NCBI GenBank assembly: GCA_019423725.1
Contig: JAHZAW010000020.1
Span: 1-8,183, forward strand
Length of the DNA stretch: 8,183 bases
Reading direction: 5' to 3'
Source: Clostridiales bacterium
GTDB taxonomy: Bacteria > Bacillota > Clostridia > Lachnospirales > Anaerotignaceae
The notes beneath the pieces were generated by a model that saw only the letters and a list, made by a program, of their open reading frames with translations, was not told where the DNA came from and ran no database searches. The translations under genes were made by a program, and so were the position numbers. Below are positions 1 to 6,933 of the stretch, in pieces. Every line of letters starts with the position of its first letter. Position 1 is the first letter of the stretch.

Positions 1-1158
1 GTTTTCACAGGAATAGCATATTCTTTTGTCGGTATACTCCAGTCCTTTGAGGAATTTACTATACCGGCAGCATTGAGCATAGTATCAAACGGCATAATAA
101 TCATATATTATCTTTTCTTTAATGATTCTCTTGGTATTTACGGCCTTGCTGTGGCATTTCTTATAGGCTGGGCCATGCAGGCTATAATGCAGATACCTTC
201 CCTCGTTAAAAAAGGATACAGATATAGACCTTCATTCAAATTCAGAGAGGACGACAGCATTAAAAAGGTGCTTATCCTCATGCTGCCTGTCATGGTCGGC
301 ACATGGGTACAGCCTATAAATATAACGATAAATACAAGGTTCGCCTCGGATCTGTATAACGGTGCCGGAATATCAGCCATTGACTATGCCAATAATCTGT
401 ATACAATAATAGTCGGTGTGGTAGTTCTTTCTGTGGCAAATGTTATTTTCCCCAGGCTCTCAAGAATGACTGCCAATGATGACAAAAACTCTGCCTTTGA
501 TACGGTCATAATGACAGTAAGGATACTTTCATATCTCATAATACCTATGACAGCTGGTGTTATGGCCCTCAGCAGTCCCATAATATCCCTTGTATACCAG
601 AGGGGAGCCTTTACGGAATTTGATGTTTCCATAACATCAAGCGCATTATTCTTCTTTGCTCTGGGTATGTTCGGATATGGTATGCAGACCATACTTTCAA
701 GGGCCTTTTACGCTGAGCAGAATGGTAAAATACCGTTTATAGCCGGACTTGTATCCATAGTTGTGAATGTGGTTCTCTGCCAGATACTGGTGGATAAGAT
801 GAGCGTTGCAGGACTTGCTCTTGCTTCTGCCATATCTTCTACAGTCTATGGCATAGCCCTTTATATACCTCTTAAAAGAAGGTTTAAAGATAGGAGCACC
901 AACGGCTTTGCAGTTTCTATAATCAAGATGATATTCTGTGCTGCCGTTATGTCAGCAGTGGTCGTACTTATGAGGAACTTCCTCTGGAATACGGCATCAT
1001 CATTTGTATTTAAGATAATAGTTATCGCTCTGATGGTCATAGTTGGAGCTGCGGTATATATAATATTGAGCATGGCAATAAAACTTTATGAGGCTGAGGC
1101 CACATTTGATTTTGTAAAAAAGATACTTAAGAAGAAAGAGAACGGAACGGAGGAATAA
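1..1158 (+). CDS. murJ: MurJ/MVF-family lipid-linked precursor flippase, C-terminal part (5' end outside window)
   Basis: Membrane transporter of the MOP superfamily that flips undecaprenyl-linked precursors (lipid II for true MurJ) to the outer face of the membrane. The frame is open from base 1. The residues before the TTG at 73, including GILQSF and TIPAALS, match the family core, so that TTG is internal and the gene starts upstream. The window encodes 385 residues plus stop; full-length members are about 510-520, so roughly the first 130 are missing. Many hydrophobic segments alternate with short charged loops. A family-typical stretch, LSRAFYAEQNGKIPF, is encoded around 688-738, and the C-terminus is a Lys/Glu-rich cytoplasmic tail. 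The stop lies 3 nt before the next start, so the two genes are translationally linked. Its place in a wall-polymer operon leaves open that it flips that polymer's lipid-linked intermediate rather than lipid II. The family call is firm; the substrate is inferred. Confidence 0.85.
   Translation, partial: VFTGIAYSFVGILQSFEEFTIPAALSIVSNGIIIIYYLFFNDSLGIYGLAVAFLIGWAMQAIMQIPSLVKKGYRYRPSFKFREDDSIKKVLILMLPVMVGTWVQPINITINTRFASDLYNGAGISAIDYANNLYTIIVGVVVLSVANVIFPRLSRMTANDDKNSAFDTVIMTVRILSYLIIPMTAGVMALSSPIISLVYQRGAFTEFDVSITSSALFFFALGMFGYGMQTILSRAFYAEQNGKIPFIAGLVSIVVNVVLCQILVDKMSVAGLALASAISSTVYGIALYIPLKRRFKDRSTNGFAVSIIKMIFCAAVMSAVVVLMRNFLWNTASSFVFKIIVIALMVIVGAAVYIILSMAIKLYEAEATFDFVKKILKKKENGTEE
1149..1154 (+). 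promoter_or_regulatory. Ribosome binding site GGAGGA for the TTG-started ligase gene
   Basis: GGAGGA lies at the very end of the flippase gene, overlapping its last sense codons. It sits 7 nt before the TTG at 1162. There is no ATG with comparable spacing, so this site supports TTG as the true start. Confidence 0.75.
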
Positions 1159-1161
1159 CAT

Positions 1162-2580
1162 TTGGGCGATATATTAAAGAGCAGCATTGTTTATAATCTT
1201 TTCGCTTCCATTGCTGCCTGGTTTTCCGGCCAGTTTGTAAACAGCAGGATAATCGGAAGGTTTTTGACGGAAAAAAGCAGTGAAGAAGCTGAAAACAGAA
1301 GCATACTTTTAAGGATTTTCAATGCTGTGGTAGCTCTTTTCAGGGTTATTTTTGAGAAACTCAGACTTACGAAACTTCTTGAGGGAAGCATATTCAAAAC
1401 CCCCATTATATGGTGTTTTATCGCTGTGATATTTGCTCCGGTCCTTCCGACTATGGCGGTTTTAGGTATAGCGGCTGTGGGCTTTCTGTCCCTGGCGGTC
1501 AAGCTTTTCTGTGAGAGAGACTTTAAACTGCGCTATTCACCTTTGAATAAACTGGTATTTGTATATGCCTTTGTTTATATAGTTTCTACATTTACATCGG
1601 TAAATGTAAGAGGAAGCCTCCTTGGCGGAATGCTTACGACTGTATTTATACTTTTCTATTTCGTTGTAATAAACGCCATAGAGACTAAAAAACAGCTTAA
1701 ATTAATAACTTTCTGCCTTATATGCCTTGGAGTACTGGTTTCATTTTATGGTTTTTATCAGTACATCAATCCGTCAAAATTCAGCGGCTCTTGGGTAGAT
1801 GAGGAAATGTTTTCTGATATCGGTTTCCGTGTTTACTCCACACTGGAAAACCCCAATGTACTTGGAGAATATCTCCTTCTGCTCATACCATTTGTTGTTG
1901 CCTTTTTCTTTGACGCAAAGGGGATACTTAAAAAAGGATTTTATTTTATCATCGGCTGCATTCTGATGCTCTGCCTCATACTGACATATTCAAGAGGATG
2001 CTGGCTTGGAATAATGTTTGCGGCTGTGGTATTTCTCATACTACTTGACAGGAGGTTCATATTCCTCATACTTATCGGTCTGCTCCTTATGCCATTTGTC
2101 CTTCCGCAGACAGTCATAAACAGATTTATGAGTATAGGAAATATGTCTGACTCATCCACCAGCTACAGATTCTATATATATATGGGAACTCTGAGCATGC
2201 TCAAAGATTACTGGCTTTGCGGTGTAGGCCCTGGAACTGCGGCATTTAATATGGTTTATCCATCCTATGCCTATGATTCCGTTACAGCTCCTCATTCCCA
2301 TAACCTTTACCTTCAGGTAATGTGCGATTCAGGAATATGTGGCGAGATAGTTTTTCTTGCGGTCATATATAGAGCATTCAAATCCTGCTCCATTGCCCTT
2401 AAAAATGTTTCAAAGGAAAATAAAATATTCGTCATAGGTGCCATATCGTCCATAGCTGGATTTCTTGTGCAGAGCCTCTTTGATTATACATTTTATAATT
2501 ACAGGGTAATGTTCCTGTTCTGGGCTGTTCTGGGACTGGCAATGCTTTACGCTGATATTGATAGACTCAGGGAGGAGTAA
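1162..2580 (+). CDS. O-antigen ligase/polymerase family (Wzy/WaaL-like) membrane protein
   Basis: Predicted polytopic membrane protein of 472 residues that joins lipid-linked glycans: either polymerising repeat units or transferring the finished glycan to an acceptor on the outer face. About the first 85 residues are amphipathic and charged. The remainder holds roughly ten or more hydrophobic segments. Family signatures visible are TYSRGCW (275-281), GVGPGTAAF (from 354) and PHSHNLYLQ (377-385), the last in the large external loop that holds the conserved His of the Wzy_C domain. The start is TTG at 1162, chosen because GGAGGA precedes it at good distance. It begins 3 nt after the flippase stop, and the downstream glycosyltransferase begins 4 nt after its own stop. 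Polymerase, wall ligase and protein O-oligosaccharyltransferase activities cannot be told apart from sequence in this family; the context favours a cell-wall polymer. Confidence 0.85.
   Translation: MGDILKSSIVYNLFASIAAWFSGQFVNSRIIGRFLTEKSSEEAENRSILLRIFNAVVALFRVIFEKLRLTKLLEGSIFKTPIIWCFIAVIFAPVLPTMAVLGIAAVGFLSLAVKLFCERDFKLRYSPLNKLVFVYAFVYIVSTFTSVNVRGSLLGGMLTTVFILFYFVVINAIETKKQLKLITFCLICLGVLVSFYGFYQYINPSKFSGSWVDEEMFSDIGFRVYSTLENPNVLGEYLLLLIPFVVAFFFDAKGILKKGFYFIIGCILMLCLILTYSRGCWLGIMFAAVVFLILLDRRFIFLILIGLLLMPFVLPQTVINRFMSIGNMSDSSTSYRFYIYMGTLSMLKDYWLCGVGPGTAAFNMVYPSYAYDSVTAPHSHNLYLQVMCDSGICGEIVFLAVIYRAFKSCSIALKNVSKENKIFVIGAISSIAGFLVQSLFDYTFYNYRVMFLFWAVLGLAMLYADIDRLREE
2571..2577 (+). promoter_or_regulatory. 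Ribosome binding site GGAGGAG deciding the GT4 start
   Basis: GGAGGAG inside the last codons of the ligase gene sits 7 nt before ATG 2585. It would lie inside the coding sequence if the upstream in-frame TTG at 2558 were used, so ATG 2585 is the supported start. Confidence 0.8.
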
Positions 2581-2584
2581 GGAT

Positions 2585-3697
2585 ATGATAAAAGTTCTGA
2601 ATATAATAAGTGACAGCAATATCGGCGGAGCCGGAAGATGTGTACTGACATTTCTCAAATACTTTGACAGGGATAAATTTTATACAGAAGTGGTAGTCCC
2701 CACGGGAAGCCTTCTCATACCGGAGATCAATAAGCTCGGCATAAAGACCATAGAGACTGACGGCATAGCTGAAAAATCCCTCAGTATTGAAGGTATAAAA
2801 AAATTAAAGAAAATAATAAAGAATTCCGGCTGTGACATTGTTCATACCCACGGAAATATGAGCGGAAGGATAGCCGGAAGACAATGCGGCAAAAAGGTAG
2901 TATATACAAGACATTCTGTATTTCCCGTAAGTCCTAAAATAAGTAAGGGAATGGGAAAGAAGATCAATGGAGCGGTAAATATGCACTATGCCGATGCCAT
3001 AATAGCCGTTGCTGAGGCAGCTAAGGAAAATCTGACGGATACCGGCATAAAGGGTTCAGCGGTAAAGGTCATATTAAATGGAGTGGAACAGCAGAAAAGG
3101 GCTGACCAGGCCACCATTGATGCATTAAGGAAAAAATATGGCATATCAGAAGGTGATTTCGTTGTGGGCATAATGGCCAGGATAGAGGAAGTAAAGGGCC
3201 ATATATACCTCATCGAAGCCGCTGAAAAAATGATAAAAAACGGAAAAAATATAAAAGTTCTTATAATAGGCACTGGAAGCCTTGAAAACAGCCTTAAGGA
3301 AAAGGTGAAGGAAAAGGGACTTGAAAAAAATATCATATTTACGGGATTTATAAATAACGTAAATGAGATCTTGAGCATACTTGATGTTCAGGCAAACGCT
3401 TCTTTTGGCACCGAGGCCACAAGCCTTTCGCTCCTTGAGGGCATGAGCCTTGGAATACCGGCGGTCGTAAGTAATTACGGCGGAAATCCGGGAGTTATCA
3501 CAAACGGCGAGAACGGATATATATTCAAAGTAAAGGACAGCGGTGATATGGCTGCCTGCCTTACTAAGCTGATGGAAAACAGTGATATTTACGAATATAT
3601 GAAAAAACGCTGTGTTGAGATATTCAATGAGAAATTTACGGCTGAAATATATGCCAGAAATATAGAAAACGTGTATACTGAACTAATGAAAAAGTAA
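2585..3697 (+). CDS. GT4-family glycosyltransferase
   Basis: Cytoplasmic or membrane-associated retaining glycosyltransferase of GT-B fold, 370 residues, a normal length for GT4. The N-terminal Rossmann-like domain begins IKVLNIISDSNIGGAG with the glycine-rich acceptor-side loop at about 13-17, followed by HTHGNMSGR. The C-terminal donor domain has ILNGVE, the phosphate-binding pair R199 and K204 in the segment RIEEVKGH, and an intact E-x7-E motif, E277 and E285, in TEATSLSLLEGMSLG. GT4 enzymes use nucleotide-sugar donors; the sugar cannot be read from the sequence. The start is ATG 2585, with GGAGGAG upstream, rather than TTG 2558, which would overlap the ligase gene. Gaps of 4 and 10 nt to its neighbours place it in the polymer operon, so it probably adds one sugar to the lipid-linked repeat. 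All the catalytic signatures expected are present, unlike the second GT4 domain at 4695. Confidence 0.88.
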   Translation: MIKVLNIISDSNIGGAGRCVLTFLKYFDRDKFYTEVVVPTGSLLIPEINKLGIKTIETDGIAEKSLSIEGIKKLKKIIKNSGCDIVHTHGNMSGRIAGRQCGKKVVYTRHSVFPVSPKISKGMGKKINGAVNMHYADAIIAVAEAAKENLTDTGIKGSAVKVILNGVEQQKRADQATIDALRKKYGISEGDFVVGIMARIEEVKGHIYLIEAAEKMIKNGKNIKVLIIGTGSLENSLKEKVKEKGLEKNIIFTGFINNVNEILSILDVQANASFGTEATSLSLLEGMSLGIPAVVSNYGGNPGVITNGENGYIFKVKDSGDMAACLTKLMENSDIYEYMKKRCVEIFNEKFTAEIYARNIENVYTELMKK

Positions 3698-3707
3698 GAG
3701 GTGCGAG

Positions 3708-4178
3708 ATGACTGAAAACAAAAAGAAATTCAAAATAAACTTTTTTGATGTGGTGATCATCCTTATAGTAGTCTGCGTTGGAGCGGGAGTATATTTTTTG
3801 ACCAACAGGAACCCGGCAGCATCGACAAAGAAGCTGACCTATGTTATCGAGCTCAACAAAACGACACCTGGGCTTGAGGATTATATAAGGGTAGGCGATG
3901 ACCTGACGGAAAATACAAAGAACTACAATATGGGAAAGGTCGTTGATGTGGAGACTATTCCATATTCAAAGATAAGCCCCGATTATGAGAATAATGTATT
4001 TGTTGATTCTGTTGATCCATATTATGAGACCGTTCTCATAACAGTTGAGGCCAATGTTACCGAGACAGCATCTTCCTATGCTGTAGACGGACAGTATGTC
4101 GTAAGAGCCGGCACAGAGATATTCGTAAAAGGCGAAGGATATGCCGGTGAAGGATATATCGTTAAGATAAACAGATAA
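3708..4178 (+). CDS. DUF4330-like single-pass membrane protein (first of a tandem pair)
   Basis: Protein of 156 residues and unknown function. After a short basic N-terminus (MTENKKKFKINFFD) there is one hydrophobic segment at about 13-31 (VVIILIVVCVGAGVYFL). The remaining ~120 residues are predicted to lie outside, by the positive-inside rule. This part is rich in Val, Thr and Tyr, looks beta-rich, and has no Cys apart from one in the membrane segment. It has a VGD motif near 63 and a YETVLITVEA strand near 105-115, both shared with the next gene. The overall shape fits DUF4330, a family I know only as an uncharacterised membrane-anchored domain. The start ATG follows AGAGGTG closely, and the preceding gene ends 10 nt upstream. 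Operon position suggests an accessory role in export, polymerisation or wall attachment of the polymer. The family name is recalled rather than searched. Confidence 0.72.
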   Translation: MTENKKKFKINFFDVVIILIVVCVGAGVYFLTNRNPAASTKKLTYVIELNKTTPGLEDYIRVGDDLTENTKNYNMGKVVDVETIPYSKISPDYENNVFVDSVDPYYETVLITVEANVTETASSYAVDGQYVVRAGTEIFVKGEGYAGEGYIVKINR

Positions 4179-4191
4179 GGAGGACGGGACA

Positions 4192-4668
4192 ATGACCGAG
4201 AAAAAAAGAGGAAAGTTTAATATAATAGACGGTATCGTCATTGTGGTGATACTCGTGCTCATAGCCGGAGCTGTATATAAATTCAGAGGACTGGACAAGA
4301 CCAATAAAAACACAGCTCTCCAGACCATAAACTATGAATTTACCATTGAATCCCTTAGGGATTATGCCTTTGATAATCTTCAGGTAGGGGATACCATATT
4401 TGACTATACATCAGGCAATGCCATCGGAACCATAACGAATATCGAATGGAAAGATGCTGTTGAGCCTTTCTATACAATGGATGGCCAGACCATAGAGGCT
4501 CCCGTTGAAAACAGATATGACGCTGTCGTAACCGTTGAGGCGCAGGCTTCAGAAACTGACGGAGTTTATTTTGTAGACAGGACCTATGAGGTCTGTGTCA
4601 ACTCACAGAGAAAAATATATACAAAGTATGTTGACTGTACGGCAGTTATTACCGGGATCAATAAGTAA
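4192..4668 (+). CDS. DUF4330-like single-pass membrane protein (second of a tandem pair)
   Basis: Protein of 158 residues, a diverged paralogue of the preceding gene. It has the same plan: basic N-terminus (MTEKKRGKFNIID), one hydrophobic segment at about 14-30 (GIVIVVILVLIAGAVY), then a predicted external domain. Shared landmarks in the same order are the FNIID/FFD edge, VGD (near 68), a G-x-I/V turn soon after, and Y-[DE]-[AT]-V-x-[IV]-TVEA. It differs in an insertion around 90-105 and in two Cys near the C-terminus (VCVNS and VDCTA) that could form a disulphide outside the cell. A strong AAGGAGGA overlaps the stop of the first copy (4177-4184) and sits 7 nt before the ATG. Function is unknown. 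Being adjacent in one transcript, the two may form a hetero-oligomer, but that is inference. Confidence 0.72.
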   Translation: MTEKKRGKFNIIDGIVIVVILVLIAGAVYKFRGLDKTNKNTALQTINYEFTIESLRDYAFDNLQVGDTIFDYTSGNAIGTITNIEWKDAVEPFYTMDGQTIEAPVENRYDAVVTVEAQASETDGVYFVDRTYEVCVNSQRKIYTKYVDCTAVITGINK

Positions 4669-4694
4669 TCGTCTGTCAAAAGGGGTGCGGACAA

Positions 4695-6914
4695 ATGGAA
4701 AAAAAGTATAAAATACTTATGACGACCATGGGCCTCAATATCGGCGGAGCCGAGACCCATATAGTTGAGCTTTCAAAGGAACTTAAGAAAAGGGGATATG
4801 ATGTATTAGTCGCATCAAATGGCGGTGTTTATGTGGACGAGCTGACACAGGCCGGCATAAAACACTTTGATGTTCCTTTGAATACCAGGAACATAGGTAA
4901 AATGCTTACGTCGCTCAGACTTCTTAAAAAGATAATAAAAGAGGAACATGTTGATATAGTACATTCCCATGCCAGGATACCGGGCTTTGTGACAGGCATT
5001 CTCCACCGCTCCATGGACTTTACATTTGTTACTAGTGCCCACTGGGTATTCAATACTGGAAATGGTTTGAAATATCTTACGAACTGGGGCCAGAAGGTAA
5101 TAGCGGTAAGTGAGGATATAAAGCAGTACCTTATGGACAACTATAATACCAAGGAAAAGGATATTTATGTTACAATAAATGGTATCGATACTGATAAATT
5201 TTCACCTGAGGTATCCGGAGAGGAAATAATCGAGGAGTTCGGTCTTGATGCTGAACATCCCATAGTATCCTATGTAAGCCGTATGGATGAGGACAGAGCC
5301 CTTGTGGCTGAACAGCTCATCGATTCAGCTGCTGATATCGATAAGGAGATAGAAGGAGTGCAGTTCCTCATAGCCGGAGGCGGAAATGTATTCGATAAAT
5401 TAAAGGCAAAGGCTGACGCCGTCAATGAACAGCTGGGAAGACAGTGTATCGTTATGACCGGCGCCAGGACAGATATCAATAAGATCGTTGCCTGCGGAGA
5501 TATATTTATTGGTGTTTCAAGGGCGGCTCTTGAGGCCATGTCAGCTGAAAAACCGGTCATCGTAGCAGGAAATGAAGGATATATAGGAATTTTTTCTGAG
5601 GAGAAACTTCCCGTTGCCCAGGAAAATAACTTTTGCTGCAGGGGCTGTGTCCTTTCAAATAAGGAAATGCTCACCAGTGATGTTATAAAACTCCTTAATG
5701 CCAGTCCTGAAGAGAAAAAAGAGCTCGGAGAATATGGCCGAAATGTGATTTTTAAATACTATTCCGTAAGCAAGATGGCCGATGACTGTATTAGAGCCTA
5801 TGATGATGCCTATAGGGAAAACCACGGCAAGAGGATACTTATGTCCGGATATTATGGATTCAATAACAGCGGTGACGAGGCCATACTTACTACCATATAC
5901 GAAAACGTATGTAAAATGGACAGCGACATCCATATAACAGTGCTTTCAAGGGACCCGGAGGAAACAACGGAGAAATATGGTTTTAAGGATGTTGTTTCAA
6001 GATTCGACTTTTTCAAGGTCCTTTCCGAGATAAAAAAATGCGATATATTGCTGAGCGGAGGCGGTTCACTGCTTCAGGATACTACCAGTACCCGTTCACT
6101 TATGTATTATCTTTTCATAATTGAGTGGGCAAAGATAATGCATAAAAAAGTAATGCTCTATGCTAACGGTATCGGACCTGTTTCCAAGAAACAGAATAGA
6201 AAAATGGTAAAAAGGGTAGTAAGCAAGGCTGATATAATAACCCTCAGGGAGGAGGACTCCAAGGTAGAACTTCAGGCCATGGGTATACCTGGAGACAGGC
6301 TTTTTGTTACGGCTGACCCTGTATTCACCATGACACCGGTCATAGAGGAAACAGCTGAAAAACTCCTTGATGAGGCTGGAATACCGAGGGATAAAGGGCT
6401 TATCGGTGTTTCAGTAAGGAACTGGAAAAATGATGATGATTTTATAGATAAGTTTGCTGAGATATGCGATAAAATATATGAGAACTTTGATAAAAATATA
6501 GTGTTCATAGTGATGCATAATCCAAACGATACAAATATAAGCACCAGTGTGATGGCAAAGATGAAAAATAAGTCATATATACTGGATAAGAACTATTCAC
6601 CTAAGGAAATAATGGGAATGATAGGCGAGATGGACCTTATACTCAGTATGAGGCTGCATACCCTTATTTTTGCCACGAAGCAGAGAGTTCCCATCGTGGG
6701 ATTCGCATATGATCCTAAAATAAACAGTTATCTTCGTCTTTTGGGAATGCCAAACGGCGGCAATGTCAGCAATATAGATGTTGACAGGACCCTTGATGAA
6801 GTTGACGAAGTGCTTTCAAATCATGAGAAATATGTGGCAGGGCTGAATATGAAAGCGCTTATGCTTGAAGAAAAGGCAAAACTCAACGAAAAATATCTGG
6901 AAAAACTTCTGTAA
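4695..6914 (+). CDS. csaB: Fusion of a GT4 glycosyltransferase and a CsaB-type polysaccharide pyruvyl transferase
   Basis: Single 739-residue reading frame with two enzyme domains. Residues 1-375 are a GT4 GT-B fold: GLNIGGAETH (13-22), HSHAR, INGID, R196, and SRAALEAM with E280. Here the first Glu of E-x7-E is Ile272 and the usual second basic residue is Arg201. Residues 379-739 form a full-length CsaB domain: GYYGFNNSGDEAIL (385-398), SGGGSLLQD (454-462), NGIGP, and RLHTLIFA with H655, followed 20 residues later by K675 in DPKI. CsaB enzymes transfer a pyruvyl ketal from phosphoenolpyruvate, typically to ManNAc of a lipid-linked secondary wall polymer, giving the ligand of SLH domains. The H-x19-K spacing is what I recall for the proposed PEP-binding His and Lys of Paenibacillus alvei CsaB. 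The ATG has AAAAGGGGTG upstream, ending 7 nt before it. The next gene is TagA-like, a known companion of csaB. Domain calls are firm; acceptor identity is inferred. Confidence 0.9.
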   Translation: MEKKYKILMTTMGLNIGGAETHIVELSKELKKRGYDVLVASNGGVYVDELTQAGIKHFDVPLNTRNIGKMLTSLRLLKKIIKEEHVDIVHSHARIPGFVTGILHRSMDFTFVTSAHWVFNTGNGLKYLTNWGQKVIAVSEDIKQYLMDNYNTKEKDIYVTINGIDTDKFSPEVSGEEIIEEFGLDAEHPIVSYVSRMDEDRALVAEQLIDSAADIDKEIEGVQFLIAGGGNVFDKLKAKADAVNEQLGRQCIVMTGARTDINKIVACGDIFIGVSRAALEAMSAEKPVIVAGNEGYIGIFSEEKLPVAQENNFCCRGCVLSNKEMLTSDVIKLLNASPEEKKELGEYGRNVIFKYYSVSKMADDCIRAYDDAYRENHGKRILMSGYYGFNNSGDEAILTTIYENVCKMDSDIHITVLSRDPEETTEKYGFKDVVSRFDFFKVLSEIKKCDILLSGGGSLLQDTTSTRSLMYYLFIIEWAKIMHKKVMLYANGIGPVSKKQNRKMVKRVVSKADIITLREEDSKVELQAMGIPGDRLFVTADPVFTMTPVIEETAEKLLDEAGIPRDKGLIGVSVRNWKNDDDFIDKFAEICDKIYENFDKNIVFIVMHNPNDTNISTSVMAKMKNKSYILDKNYSPKEIMGMIGEMDLILSMRLHTLIFATKQRVPIVGFAYDPKINSYLRLLGMPNGGNVSNIDVDRTLDEVDEVLSNHEKYVAGLNMKALMLEEKAKLNEKYLEKLL

Positions 6915-6921
6915 GAGTTTT

Positions 6922-6926
6922 GGGGG
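6922..6926 (+). promoter_or_regulatory. Ribosome binding site GGGGG deciding the TagA start
   Basis: A G-run lies 7 nt before ATG 6934, in the 19-nt gap after the fusion gene's stop. It supports ATG 6934 over the upstream in-frame TTG at 6865, which lies deep inside the fusion gene and would add 23 residues foreign to the family. Confidence 0.65.
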
Positions 6927-6933
6927 TAAACAA

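Noticed and set aside
73..75. TTG as start codon of the flippase gene
   Set aside because: The same frame is open back to base 1 and encodes family-typical residues (GILQSF, TIPAALS), so the gene begins upstream of the window.
2558..2584. Upstream TTG start for the first GT4 gene
   Set aside because: It would overlap the ligase gene and add residues before the conserved first beta strand. ATG 2585 has an ideal GGAGGAG.
6865..6933. Upstream TTG start for the TagA gene
   Set aside because: It lies within the fusion gene and adds 23 residues without family resemblance. With ATG 6934 the catalytic Thr and Asp fall at 37 and 65, as in known TagA.
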